Assembly: GCA_944388865.1 (NCBI GenBank)
Contig: CALXKM010000053.1
Span: forward strand, 1 to 44,608
Source of the DNA: an uncultured Duodenibacillus sp.
GTDB lineage: Bacteria > Pseudomonadota > Gammaproteobacteria > Burkholderiales > Burkholderiaceae_F
Length of the DNA stretch: 44,608 nucleotides
Reading direction: 5' to 3'
Shown here one piece after another: positions 7,760-15,908 of the stretch. The notes below the pieces were generated by a model that saw only the letters and a program-made list of their open reading frames with translations, was not told the DNA's origin and did no database searches. Position 1 is the stretch's first letter, and each line of letters opens with the position of its first letter. The translations under genes were made by a program, and so were the position numbers.

Positions 7760-8035
7760 ATGAATAAGCGCTTCTGGCTTTTGTCTGCTCGCACTGCAAG
7801 CCTTCTTGCAGCCGCGTGCATTGTTGCCGTTCTTGTCCTTTATCCGCGGCTTGTCGCTGCGGATTCTGCAAGCGTTCCGCACGGCTTTCTGGCCGTCATG
7901 CTCATGGGCATGAGCTCGGCTTGGGTGCATGGCTTTGGCTTCGTCCCGGAACATCGACTGCTGCGCATTGTCTTCTCTCCGCTCGTAGCCTGGCCCCTGA
8001 TTACTCTGGGCGCCTGGGGCGTCTTTTTCCGCTGA
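7760..8035 (+). CDS. ybgE: Cyd operon protein YbgE
   Basis: A 91-residue membrane protein with three hydrophobic helices. The segment WVHGFGFVPEHRLLRIVFSP matches the conserved family core (VIHGVGFRP...FCPL in E. coli YbgE), and the order cydA-cydB-cydX-ybgE is the enterobacterial one. The molecular role is unknown; it is assumed to help assemble or stabilise cytochrome bd. I chose the ATG at 7760. A TTG at 7703 overlapping the cydX stop would add 19 polar residues and cannot be excluded, because the ATG has only a weak ribosome site. Confidence 0.85.
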   Translation: MNKRFWLLSARTASLLAAACIVAVLVLYPRLVAADSASVPHGFLAVMLMGMSSAWVHGFGFVPEHRLLRIVFSPLVAWPLITLGAWGVFFR

Positions 8036-8043
8036 GCACAACG

Positions 8044-8424
8044 ATGAGTTCGGCAACGCTCTACGATCGCATGGGAGGAGAAGACGCCTTGCTGCGTCTA
8101 GTGGAACGCTATCTTTTTCTCTTGCAGACGCGCGCTGAGTATGCGCCTCTTTGCGCGCACTATACCCGCGGCTTTGAGCACTACAAAAAGCGCATGTTTG
8201 AATATCTCTCTGGCTTTCTGGGCGGTCCCGGGCTTTACATCGAGCGTCACGGCATGCCCTCGCTTCGTGAAAATCATCAGCGCATCGCCATCACGCCGCA
8301 GCTGCGCGATCTCTGGTACGGCTGCATGGCGCAAGCCGTCAACGACGAATTTTCCGATGCTTCGCTGCGCCGTGAACTAGAAGCGGCCTTTTGGATGACC
8401 GCCGACAGTCTTCGCAACGCATAG
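8044..8424 (+). CDS. Truncated hemoglobin, group II type
   Basis: A 126-residue globin of the short 2-on-2 fold. LYDRMGGEDALLRLVERY forms the start, LSGFLGGPGLYIERHG the middle, and LRENHQRIAI carries the expected proximal heme-ligand His. The Trp in RDLWYGCM matches the TrpG8 typical of group II. Group II truncated globins bind oxygen and are often linked to nitric oxide or peroxide handling. It begins eight bases after ybgE, so it is almost surely part of the cytochrome bd transcript. That is sensible, since bd oxidases also resist nitric oxide. A role in delivering oxygen or clearing NO near the oxidase is inference. Confidence 0.88.
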   Translation: MSSATLYDRMGGEDALLRLVERYLFLLQTRAEYAPLCAHYTRGFEHYKKRMFEYLSGFLGGPGLYIERHGMPSLRENHQRIAITPQLRDLWYGCMAQAVNDEFSDASLRRELEAAFWMTADSLRNA

Positions 8425-8433
8425 CGCGCGAGA

Positions 8434-8991
8434 TCAAAACACCTGCTCGCCTCTTTTCATCAATGTTTTGATTTCGATTTCAAGATTGCGGCTGTCATCG
8501 GCCAACCAAACCATGCCGTCCTGAATGGTGGCAGCAAGCTTCATATTGCGCGCAGCCATCTCCGTGATCTTTTCGACTGACTCGTCGCTCACAGCTCGAA
8601 CGGTAAGCTTGTCAATCTTTGAAAAATCTCCCTTGTGCGACTGCCACCACGGCTCGTAGCGCGCTTCATCATAGGCAAGCACCACCACATCTTCACTTCT
8701 GCCGGCAGCCCTTCTTAATGTCTTGGTATCGGGCACTCCAATTTCAATCCAACGGCCAATGTCGCCAGCTTCGTTGATTTCCCAAAGCGCCGCTTCTCCC
8801 TCGGTGGACAATCCTCGGCCGAATTCAACCTTTTCTCCGGCATAAAGCGCATAGGCAAGGATGCGCACCATCATGCGCGACTCCGTCTCCGACGGATGCC
8901 TTGCGATTGTCAGCGTTCTCGTTCCGTAATAACCTCGATCCAAATCGCTTACATCAATTGTCGCTCGGTAAATCGTTGCTCCTAAAACCAT
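8434..8991 (-). CDS. yaeQ: YaeQ family protein
   Basis: A 185-residue protein matching E. coli YaeQ along its length: GATIYRATIDVSDLDRGYY, LTIARHPSETESRMMVRILAYA, IEIGVPD, a WW pair, and ATIQDGMVWL near the end. The family has a PD-(D/E)XK nuclease-like fold. E. coli YaeQ was first reported as an RfaH suppressor, but the cellular role is unclear. The ATG at 8989-8991 is taken as start; an in-frame TTG lies two codons upstream. It follows the AEC carrier by ten bases and converges on the globin gene with nine bases between stops and no terminator that I can see. Confidence 0.93.
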   Translation of the reverse strand: MVLGATIYRATIDVSDLDRGYYGTRTLTIARHPSETESRMMVRILAYALYAGEKVEFGRGLSTEGEAALWEINEAGDIGRWIEIGVPDTKTLRRAAGRSEDVVVLAYDEARYEPWWQSHKGDFSKIDKLTVRAVSDESVEKITEMAARNMKLAATIQDGMVWLADDSRNLEIEIKTLMKRGEQVF

Positions 8992-9001
8992 ATTCAACCA
9001 C

Positions 9002-9943
9002 TCACAAACTCAAAAAAGTCATCGTCAAAGGAACAGTGAACGCTGAAATCAGCGTTGAGATAAAGATCGAACTGCTTGCCAGATCCTCTTCGCTTTCAAA
9101 CTGCGCGGCCATGATGTAGAGATTGACCGCAACAGGCAGGCTCGAGAGCAGCGTTGCCGCCTGCGTCTGTATCTCGCTCAAGCCGATTGCGCTGCACAAA
9201 ACATAAACGCACAAGGGCTGCAGCGCAACCTTCAAAACGGTCACGGTCAACGCTTTGGGAAGCGCCGCGCTAATCGAGTGGCTAGCCAGCCCCATCCCCA
9301 CCGCCATGAGCGCACAAGGCGTTGTTGCCTGCGAAATCAACGTTACGCTGTCGGCAATCGTTTTTGGCATTTTCAATCCCGTCATCATCCAGAGCGTGCC
9401 CAACAGGATGCCCAGCACAATCGGATTTTTAAAAATATTGATCATCGCCCGAAGAAACTTCGAAAGATCAATCTGTCCGTTCGTGCGCCCAAATTCAACG
9501 CAGGCCGTGGCAGCAGTCCAAAGCAGCAGCACATTAAAGACAATGATGAGTGAAATCGTGGGCATGGCGGCTGCGCCAAGCCCCGTCTGCACAATCGGCA
9601 CCCCGAGCTGCACATTGTTGCCGAAGATTCCGCCCATGCCGGTGATCACGCGCCCGGTGGAGTCCTGTTTGAAAAGCTTTGCGCCAAGGATGCTGCCGAT
9701 GATGTAGACCACAATGCAGGAACCGAAAAACGCGATCAAAACGCTCCAGTCAACTGGAGGCATGTCTGCCGTCTTGCTCATCAAGTCAAAGAGCATCACG
9801 GGCATGAGCAGCTTAAAGACAAACTGCGAGAGCGCCCGCGTCACCTTCTCGGTAAAAAAGCCGATCTTGACGAGTCCCCAGCCTAAAAAGACCATCAGGA
9901 AAAGCGGCGTGCAAAGCTCAAGTTGATAGAGAAAAACATCCAT
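9002..9943 (-). CDS. AEC (auxin efflux carrier) family transporter
   Basis: A 313-residue inner-membrane protein with about ten hydrophobic helices in two halves of five, the AEC/bile-arsenite-type layout. Family signs include LFLMVFLGWGLVKIGFF at the start, the Asn-containing break GIFGNNVQLGVPIV in the middle, PIVLGILLG at the start of the second half and SSLPVAVNLYIMAAQF near the end. Bacterial members (MdcF- and YfdV-like) move organic acids or amino acids; the substrate here is unknown. It is probably co-transcribed with yaeQ downstream. Confidence 0.88.
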   Translation of the reverse strand: MDVFLYQLELCTPLFLMVFLGWGLVKIGFFTEKVTRALSQFVFKLLMPVMLFDLMSKTADMPPVDWSVLIAFFGSCIVVYIIGSILGAKLFKQDSTGRVITGMGGIFGNNVQLGVPIVQTGLGAAAMPTISLIIVFNVLLLWTAATACVEFGRTNGQIDLSKFLRAMINIFKNPIVLGILLGTLWMMTGLKMPKTIADSVTLISQATTPCALMAVGMGLASHSISAALPKALTVTVLKVALQPLCVYVLCSAIGLSEIQTQAATLLSSLPVAVNLYIMAAQFESEEDLASSSIFISTLISAFTVPLTMTFLSL

Positions 9944-10006
9944 GGCGCATCGAAAAGCTTTTCGTTTCAGCGGGCCGAATTATCCGACGTCCTCCATCAG
10001 AAAAGC

Positions 10007-10044
10007 AAAACTCCCGCACCGAAAAAATCGATCACGGGAGTTTT
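10007..10044 (-). terminator. Intrinsic terminator of the FadL-type gene
   Basis: AAAACTCCCG (10007-10016) pairs with CGGGAGTTTT (10035-10044). On the minus strand the stem is followed by a T-rich stretch, about 50 bases after the fadL-type stop codon. The A/T-flanked stem could also stop transcription from the other side. Confidence 0.75.
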
Positions 10045-10095
10045 GCCAGGCGCAAAAGAAACTCTTACGCCATTTCCGACATGAAGCCGTTTTGC

Positions 10096-11397
10096 TTAGA
10101 ACTTGTAGACCAGCTGAACACCGAAGAGATAGGCGTCAAGGTCTTCGAAGCGGCCAGCCTTAACATTTCCGCCTTCTGTCGTGTAAAGATCGCGTTCGCC
10201 TGTGCCGTGCAGCATCGCGGCAGACACATCAATTTGCAGATTGTCCATGGCCTTGAAGGAAGAACCGATGGCAAACCACCAACGGTCGGCATCGGGAATG
10301 ATGGCTGTACGATAGGACGGATCATCAACCGGCGAGGTTTCGTAACCGATACCAGCGCGGAATGTCCACCAATTGGTGAAGCGAAGATCAGCACCGACAG
10401 AAAAAAGATAAGTGTCCTGCCAGTGGTTCTCAACTGTTGTTTTGCCTCCGAGCACAGTAAGCCCGGACGACTTGATATCCAGAGTCTCAAAGGAAGACCA
10501 GTCCGTCCAACGGAACGTGGCATAAAGACTTAGTAAATCATTGACATCCCAAGCCGCTGTTGCCATTACCCATGCCGGAGTAGAAATAGTTGCAGTTGCA
10601 TCATGTCTTCCCCACATAGATGCCAACATTGAATTCCCCGATAATGCTGCGTCAAGATAGGGTCCCGTGATTGCCATATTTCCCTGACGGAGATTGTCAA
10701 TCGTGAAGTCCCCTTCTGCATTGTGATTAATGCGAGAGCGATACGACAACCCAAAGCGGAGATTCTCTAAAGGAGTCCACATTAACCCTAGATTAAATCC
10801 CCAGGCAATGCTGTCAGCATCGACCTCCCCGTCAACAGATAGCCCTCCCAACCCTTGCTTCATTTTCAAATCAGCAGCCGCATACTGAATCGACATGCCA
10901 GCACCGATACTGAGCTTCTCAGAAACCTTCCAAGCCACATTCGGGTTGAAGTCAAAGGTCAGCACTTCTGCGGAGATGCCGCGGTTGGCATAGGCCCAGT
11001 TATCGTCATATTCCGTGCCCATACCGAAAGGAACGGTCATGGCAAGACCAATCCACATGCTGTCATTTAGCTGATGAGAAATGTAGCCATGAGGAATTGC
11101 CTGCGTGTTGTACTGGCCGTTTTCGCTCACAACCATACCATCCTTTTCACCTTCGAAAGCCAAATCCAAGCCGACAGCCACAAAACCAGCCTGAATCTGG
11201 GTGCCCGGATGCAAAGTCATCGTAGCGGGGTTGTAGTACACGCCCGAAAGGTCGGTACCGTCAACGCCAACACCGGCATAGGCGCGGCCAAGGGCGCCGG
11301 CAGACTGCTCGGTCAGCATGAAGCCGGCAGCAAAGGCCGACGAAGTCGAAACGAGTGCCGCCGCAGCTGCTGCAGCAATCTTCAAGGAAGTCTTCAC
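10096..11397 (-). CDS. OmpP1/FadL family outer-membrane transport protein
   Basis: A 433-residue outer-membrane beta-barrel of the FadL type, which takes up long-chain fatty acids or other hydrophobic compounds. A signal peptide (KTSLKIAAAAAAALVSTSSA, cleavage near AFA/AGF) is followed by the N-terminal hatch segment GFMLTEQSAGALGRAYAG and the conserved NPA motif in GVYYNPATM. The last residues, LVYKF, end in Phe as barrel proteins do. I chose the GTG at 11395-11397, with GGAG eight bases upstream, because it places the signal peptide correctly; the longer frame adds an unlikely 42 residues. It is followed by a terminator, so it is probably monocistronic. Confidence 0.92.
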   Translation of the reverse strand: MKTSLKIAAAAAAALVSTSSAFAAGFMLTEQSAGALGRAYAGVGVDGTDLSGVYYNPATMTLHPGTQIQAGFVAVGLDLAFEGEKDGMVVSENGQYNTQAIPHGYISHQLNDSMWIGLAMTVPFGMGTEYDDNWAYANRGISAEVLTFDFNPNVAWKVSEKLSIGAGMSIQYAAADLKMKQGLGGLSVDGEVDADSIAWGFNLGLMWTPLENLRFGLSYRSRINHNAEGDFTIDNLRQGNMAITGPYLDAALSGNSMLASMWGRHDATATISTPAWVMATAAWDVNDLLSLYATFRWTDWSSFETLDIKSSGLTVLGGKTTVENHWQDTYLFSVGADLRFTNWWTFRAGIGYETSPVDDPSYRTAIIPDADRWWFAIGSSFKAMDNLQIDVSAAMLHGTGERDLYTTEGGNVKAGRFEDLDAYLFGVQLVYKF

Positions 11398-11743
11398 AAC
11401 AAATTCTCCAAAGATGTTGTTCGGTCGCCGCAAACCGCAAACATACGCCGGCAAGGCAAACCGACAGCATGCCCTTATTCTTATCGTCGAGCACGCCAGA
11501 AAAAACAAGAAAATCCTCAGCACAAACCGCCGGAGTGCGCTATTCCTGCAAGACCGGGATCCAAAGCACTAAGGACAAAAAGAGGCGCGCGATGCATTCA
11601 CTTGTATCATTTGCGTTACGAGGATGCAACGGCTGTGCGAAATTATTAGGGTTTTTCTCAAATTAGGGGCAAATCCATACACTGGGGTTGTCCCCTCTCA
11701 TCCCCGATGCGGCCTAATCCTTGCGAAAGAGAATTTACTGCGT
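11398..11743. other. 346-base intergenic region upstream of the FadL-type gene
   Basis: No gene is supported here. It should hold the FadL-type promoter on the minus strand, but I see no convincing -35/-10 pair. A short direct repeat ATTAGGG occurs at 11645-11651 and 11662-11668, 17 bases apart. It could be a regulator site or chance. Confidence 0.4.
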
Positions 11744-12172
11744 TTACTGCGGCATGGTCTGCCCGCGAGACAGCTTGATCCAGCCGCGCAAAATACGGTA
11801 TCCAACCCAGATACCCATCACCACAAAGCCGAAAACCCACACTGCAAAGCCCACCAGCAGCCAGGAAAGAACAAAGCCAATCAAAGCCACGATCAGAGCA
11901 AAGAACATGGCGTACCAAAAGGTACGAATCTGCCAAGAGAAATGGCTTTCAACATAGGTGCCCCGTGCGTCCGAGCGCATGACGTAGTTGAGAACCACAG
12001 CCGCAATCGACGGCCACCCGAACAAAAAGGCCCCGATAATGGATGCCCCAGTGGCAATGCCAATCAATATCGACGTCCCGTGCAAGATATAGACAACCTT
12101 GGCAACCGTCACAATCGACGGCTCGGGCGACCTGAGTTCAACCACGGGAACATGCTCGGGAAGACTGCTCAT
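11744..12172 (-). CDS. DUF4870 family membrane protein
   Basis: A 142-residue protein with an acidic/polar N-terminus of about 20 residues and three to four membrane helices. The stretch NYVMRSDARGTYVESHFSWQIRTFW between helices is the hallmark of the DUF4870/Tic20-like small membrane proteins common in Betaproteobacteria. Function is unknown. The ATG at 12170-12172 has GAGGA about twelve bases upstream. A terminator separates it from ppk, so it likely has its own promoter in the short gap. Confidence 0.85.
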   Translation of the reverse strand: MSSLPEHVPVVELRSPEPSIVTVAKVVYILHGTSILIGIATGASIIGAFLFGWPSIAAVVLNYVMRSDARGTYVESHFSWQIRTFWYAMFFALIVALIGFVLSWLLVGFAVWVFGFVVMGIWVGYRILRGWIKLSRGQTMPQ

Positions 12173-12239
12173 AGAACGAAGATTCCTCAAAGACCAGACA
12201 GGATCTTTTTATCAATCCTTACCGGTCCATTTTATGCGG

Positions 12240-12271
12240 AAAAAACCGCAGACGCGGTTAAGCATCTGCGG
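12240..12271 (-). terminator. Intrinsic terminator of ppk
   Basis: CCGCAGA (12246-12252) pairs with TCTGCGG (12265-12271), and on the minus strand the stem is followed by six T residues. It lies 39 bases after the ppk stop codon. Confidence 0.85.
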
Positions 12272-12310
12272 CTATTGGTGAGCGACCGTAACACGCGCTC
12301 GCTCGTTCAA

Positions 12311-14671
12311 TCAACACTTGAGAAGATTGAGCTTGCGGCGAATTTCGCTTTGCGAGTCAATCACCTTTTCGCCTGCCTTGGGCGAAAGCTTTGTATAGCT
12401 GCCGTCGGAATTGAGCATCCAGGCATGAATGTTGTCCGCAAGCTGCACAGCCACAATCTGATTGAGAATATTGCTTCTCAGAGCCTCATCGAGCACGGGT
12501 GTGAGCACTTCAATACGTCCGTTGAGATTTCTCGGCATCAAGTCAGCACTGCCGACATACATCTGAGGCTTGCCGCCGTGGTTGAAGTAGTAGATGCGGG
12601 CATGCTCGAGCAGCTCACCCACAATCGAGCGCACGGTGATCGTCTCGGAAACGCCCTTGATGCCGGGGCGCAGCGAGCAGATGCCGCGCACGATGCACTC
12701 GATTTTGACGCCTGCACGGCTGGCTTCATAGAGCTCGCGGATGATGTCGGGATCAACAAGCTGATTGCACTTGAGAATGATGTGGCCGTTGCCTTCCTTG
12801 CGGTGAATCTCAGTCTCTTCACGGATCAGGCGCGTCACATTGGCACGCAGATGCTTGGGCGAAACAAAGATTCTGCGGTAATCGTTGATGACGCCAAAGC
12901 CCGTCATGACATTAAAGAGATCCTGCACATCGTTGCAGATCTCAAAATTCGACGTAAAGAGCCCCAAGTCGGTGTAGATCTTGGCTGAAGAAGCGTTGTA
13001 GTTGCCCGTGCCGATATGAGCATAGCGGCGCAGGCCGGTTTCTTCACGACGCACGACAAGGCAAAGCTTGGCGTGAATCTTCAAGCCGGCAAAGCCGTAA
13101 ACCACATTGACGCCGGCGCGTTCGAGCTCTTCGGCCCAATTGATGTTTTGCTCTTCATCAAAGCGTGCCTTGAGTTCGACCACTGCCGTGACTTGCTTGC
13201 CGCGACGGCGTGCTTCGAGCAGGCTCTTGACCACGGGCGAGTCGCTGCCGCAGCGATAAAGCGTCTGCTTGATGGCAACAACCTTGGGATCGACCGCGGC
13301 CTGATGCAAAAAGCGCAGCACACTGTTGAAGCTGTCATAGGGGTGGTAGACCATCAAATCGCGCTCGCGCAGCTCTCCGAACAGATCCTCATCGGGCTCA
13401 AACGGTTGGGGCAGCTTGGCCTTAAAAGGAGGATACTTCAGATTCGGACGATCAATGCCGATTAAACGAATGAATTCGCTGAAAGCAAGCGGCATGCGAG
13501 ACTTGAAAATCTGTGAAGGATGCAAGTCAAGGTGCTTGATCAAGAATTCCTGCAGCGCCACAGGCATGCCGCGTCCAAGTTCGAGCCGCACGACCGAGCC
13601 AAAGCGTCGCTGCTCGACGTAGTCGCGCACGGCCGCAAGCAAGTCGTCAGCTTCGTCTTCTTCGATCTCGCCGTCGGTATTGCGCGTGACACGAAACATT
13701 CCGTAGTTCTTGACCTGATAGCCCGGAAACAGAGTTTCCATGCGGTGCGCAATCAGGTCCTCCATCAGCAGAATGCGGCCTTCACCCGAAGTGAGGTTAA
13801 GCTGGTCGCCTTCTCGCATTTCGTCGGGCAGGAACAAAAAGCGCGGCACATTATTGGGACTCTTTAATCGAGCAAAATGCGGACGCTGATCGTCTGAATT
13901 CATGCTCCTGAGCTCAATGACGAAGTTGATGCTGCGGCTTGAGATCATCGGGAAAGGACGACCAGCATCGACAGCCTGCGGAGTGAGCACCGGGAAGATC
14001 TCGGTTTCGAAATATTTGTCGAGAATGACACGGTGCTTGGGCGAGAGCGACTCATAGGCGACAAAGCGCACGTTTTTCTTGTCGAGCGCCGGACGCAGCT
14101 CCTTGAGCCAGAGATTCTCAGCCTGCTCAAGCATTTCGCTCACGCGGCGGCGAATTTCTACGAGCTGCTTGGCCGGCGGCATCTTGTCGGCGCCGGTAGG
14201 TGCAACGCCGCTGCGCGCCTGACGCTGCAGGTTCATGACGCGCACCATGTAGAACTCATCGAGATTGTTAAAGAAAATTGAAAGAAACTTTACGCGCTCC
14301 AGAAGCGGCACATCAACATCCATGGCCGTTTCAAGAACCTTGCGGTCAAATTCAATCCAACTAATTTCTCGATTGGTATAAAGCGACGGCGAATCGAGCG
14401 AAATATTTTCGGGAGCAAGCGCCTGCGGAGTTGCCTTTTTGGCAGTGGTTCTTCTTTTGGCGGGTGTTTTTTTCACCTCGGTTTTGGCTCTGGTCTTTGA
14501 AACCGTGCTTCTGGCCGTTTTGGCTGCTGTTTTCGTCGCTCTGGCAGTTTTGGCCGCGCTCTTGCCGGCAGATTTTTTCGCTGCCGCCTCGACCTGTTTG
14601 GTTTCGGCAGCGGCAGACTCCTGTGCAGTTTTTTCAGGAGTCTTCACGTCGGTGATTTTGGGTTCGGTCAC
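12311..14671 (-). CDS. ppk1: Polyphosphate kinase 1 with Lys/Ala/Thr-rich N-terminal tail
   Basis: PPK1 makes inorganic polyphosphate from ATP. The 786-residue product is about 100 residues longer than the 688-residue E. coli enzyme. The extra part is residues 1-85, a Lys/Ala/Thr-rich tail with 17 Lys and 5 Arg in its first 80 residues and repeats of the KTAR/AAKT/KKA type, like histone H1 tails. The standard enzyme begins at YTNREISWIEF (about 98). Catalytic signs are LKIHAKLCLV, with the phospho-accepting His, and YAHIGTGNYN, with the second His. The GTG start at 14669-14671 has GGAG nine bases upstream, and no ATG occurs between tail and enzyme, so the tail is translated. It is divergent from a two-component system 544 bases away and ends at its own terminator. 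Confidence 0.96.
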   Translation of the reverse strand: MTEPKITDVKTPEKTAQESAAAETKQVEAAAKKSAGKSAAKTARATKTAAKTARSTVSKTRAKTEVKKTPAKRRTTAKKATPQALAPENISLDSPSLYTNREISWIEFDRKVLETAMDVDVPLLERVKFLSIFFNNLDEFYMVRVMNLQRQARSGVAPTGADKMPPAKQLVEIRRRVSEMLEQAENLWLKELRPALDKKNVRFVAYESLSPKHRVILDKYFETEIFPVLTPQAVDAGRPFPMISSRSINFVIELRSMNSDDQRPHFARLKSPNNVPRFLFLPDEMREGDQLNLTSGEGRILLMEDLIAHRMETLFPGYQVKNYGMFRVTRNTDGEIEEDEADDLLAAVRDYVEQRRFGSVVRLELGRGMPVALQEFLIKHLDLHPSQIFKSRMPLAFSEFIRLIGIDRPNLKYPPFKAKLPQPFEPDEDLFGELRERDLMVYHPYDSFNSVLRFLHQAAVDPKVVAIKQTLYRCGSDSPVVKSLLEARRRGKQVTAVVELKARFDEEQNINWAEELERAGVNVVYGFAGLKIHAKLCLVVRREETGLRRYAHIGTGNYNASSAKIYTDLGLFTSNFEICNDVQDLFNVMTGFGVINDYRRIFVSPKHLRANVTRLIREETEIHRKEGNGHIILKCNQLVDPDIIRELYEASRAGVKIECIVRGICSLRPGIKGVSETITVRSIVGELLEHARIYYFNHGGKPQMYVGSADLMPRNLNGRIEVLTPVLDEALRSNILNQIVAVQLADNIHAWMLNSDGSYTKLSPKAGEKVIDSQSEIRRKLNLLKC

Positions 14672-15215
14672 AGTTTTTTCTCCGTTTTCAAAAGTTTGAG
14701 CACTGATCTGCAGGTGATTTAAAAGATTTTTTAGATCGCCGCACTAGTGAACATTCAATAGCCTTCGTCTTTTACCAAACTTTTTTCTGCTTTTTTCGTC
14801 GGGTTTTGCATCAAGCATTTCTTGTCATTTTTGATGCCTCTTTTTCAGGCCTCAGTCTTAGACTGTAGCACCGTAGTGCTTCAAAACCATGACAATCGAA
14901 AAATGCTGTTTCCAAACAGCAACAGCGTTTGTCCTTGCCTTTTTTATTTTTCCCCCTCACCTTTTTCTCTACACAAGTTTTTCTTGGCCGTCCGAGGTTC
15001 GAACTCCAAGTCCTACCGCGGCAAACACAATCCTCGAAAAAACTTGCGCAAAGTACTCAAAGGCTAAGAAAATCTTCTCTCTTAAGAAAGTTTGCACAGG
15101 AACACAGGTATCATTGGCTGAAAGTGTGTTTGGTGCGTGTTTCGGAGCGCTTGTCAAAGCGTTTTTCCATATCGATTCAGCATGCATCATTTTTTTCGTG
15201 TTTGCAGACAAAGCC
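14672..15215. other. 544-base divergent intergenic region between ppk and the response regulator
   Basis: The region is AT-rich with T-runs and holds no supported gene. A 7-bp inverted repeat, GCATCAA (14808-14814) and TTGATGC (14831-14837), is followed by CTCTTTTT, a weak terminator-like shape on the plus strand. No convincing Pho box or sigma-70 promoter was found by eye. The frame open upstream of the response regulator lacks a ribosome site and coding character. Confidence 0.4.
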
Positions 15216-15872
15216 ATGCGTATTCTCTTGGTTGAAGACGACCCGATGATCGGCGAAGGCGTCGTTGACGGACTCAATGCCGAGGGGTATGCCGTCGACT
15301 GGGTGCAGGACGGCAATTCAGCGCTCATTGCGCTTAGAACCACCCCGTTTTCTCTAGTCATCCTTGATCTCGGCCTGCCGGGAAAAGACGGCATCAGCGT
15401 GCTGCGCGAAGTACGCTCTCAGAAAATTCATACCCCAGTGCTGGTCACCACGGCGCGCGACACCGTTGCTGATCGCGTTGCGGGGCTCGATGCCGGTGCC
15501 GACGACTATCTCATCAAGCCTTTTGATCTTGATGAACTCTCTGCTCGCATCCGTGCGCTTTTGCGCCGCTCCGTCGGCAGAAGCGAGCCGACGATTGAGC
15601 GCGGCCGGCTGCTGATCAAGCCCGAAACCCGAGAAGTCTTCTACAACGGGGAACCTGTGCTGCTTTCCATCAAGGAATATGCGCTTCTCGTCGCTCTGGC
15701 TGACCGCCCGGGCATCGTGCTCTCGCGCGGCCAGCTTGAAGAAAAGCTCTACAACTGGGATTCCTCGGTGGGGTCTAATGCCATTGAAGTGCATATTCAC
15801 CACTTGAGAAAGAAGCTCTCGGACGACGCCATCAAAACGGTACGCGGCGTAGGCTACCTGCTTGAGACGTAG
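15216..15872 (+). CDS. OmpR/PhoB-type response regulator (QseB/PmrA-like)
   Basis: The 218-residue regulator has a receiver domain (residues 1-115) and a winged-helix DNA-binding domain (about 125-218). Acidic residues at 8-9 (VEDD), the phospho-acceptor Asp51 in LVILDLGLPGKDG and Lys in YLIKPF are all present. The C-terminal TVRGVGYLLE is the usual wing end. The QseB/PmrA subgroup is suggested by its short length and by pairing with a QseC-like kinase. ATG at 15216 starts MRILLVEDD, the standard family start. The kinase gene follows after 36 bases. The signal and target genes are unknown. Confidence 0.92.
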   Translation: MRILLVEDDPMIGEGVVDGLNAEGYAVDWVQDGNSALIALRTTPFSLVILDLGLPGKDGISVLREVRSQKIHTPVLVTTARDTVADRVAGLDAGADDYLIKPFDLDELSARIRALLRRSVGRSEPTIERGRLLIKPETREVFYNGEPVLLSIKEYALLVALADRPGIVLSRGQLEEKLYNWDSSVGSNAIEVHIHHLRKKLSDDAIKTVRGVGYLLET

Positions 15873-15908
15873 TCTTTGCCTTGTGCGCAGGCACCAAGGA
15901 CAAGTCCG

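Noticed and set aside
11624-12988. 454-codon plus-strand frame across the DUF4870 gene and the end of ppk
   Set aside because: Antisense to conserved genes, crosses the ppk terminator and has no family motif.
14984-15012. tRNA-like T-arm sequence (GGTTCGAACTCC with nearby CCGCGG), possible tRNA remnant or attachment site
   Set aside because: The stem pairs badly, no D-arm or anticodon arm can be folded on either strand, and no integrase or repeat is near.
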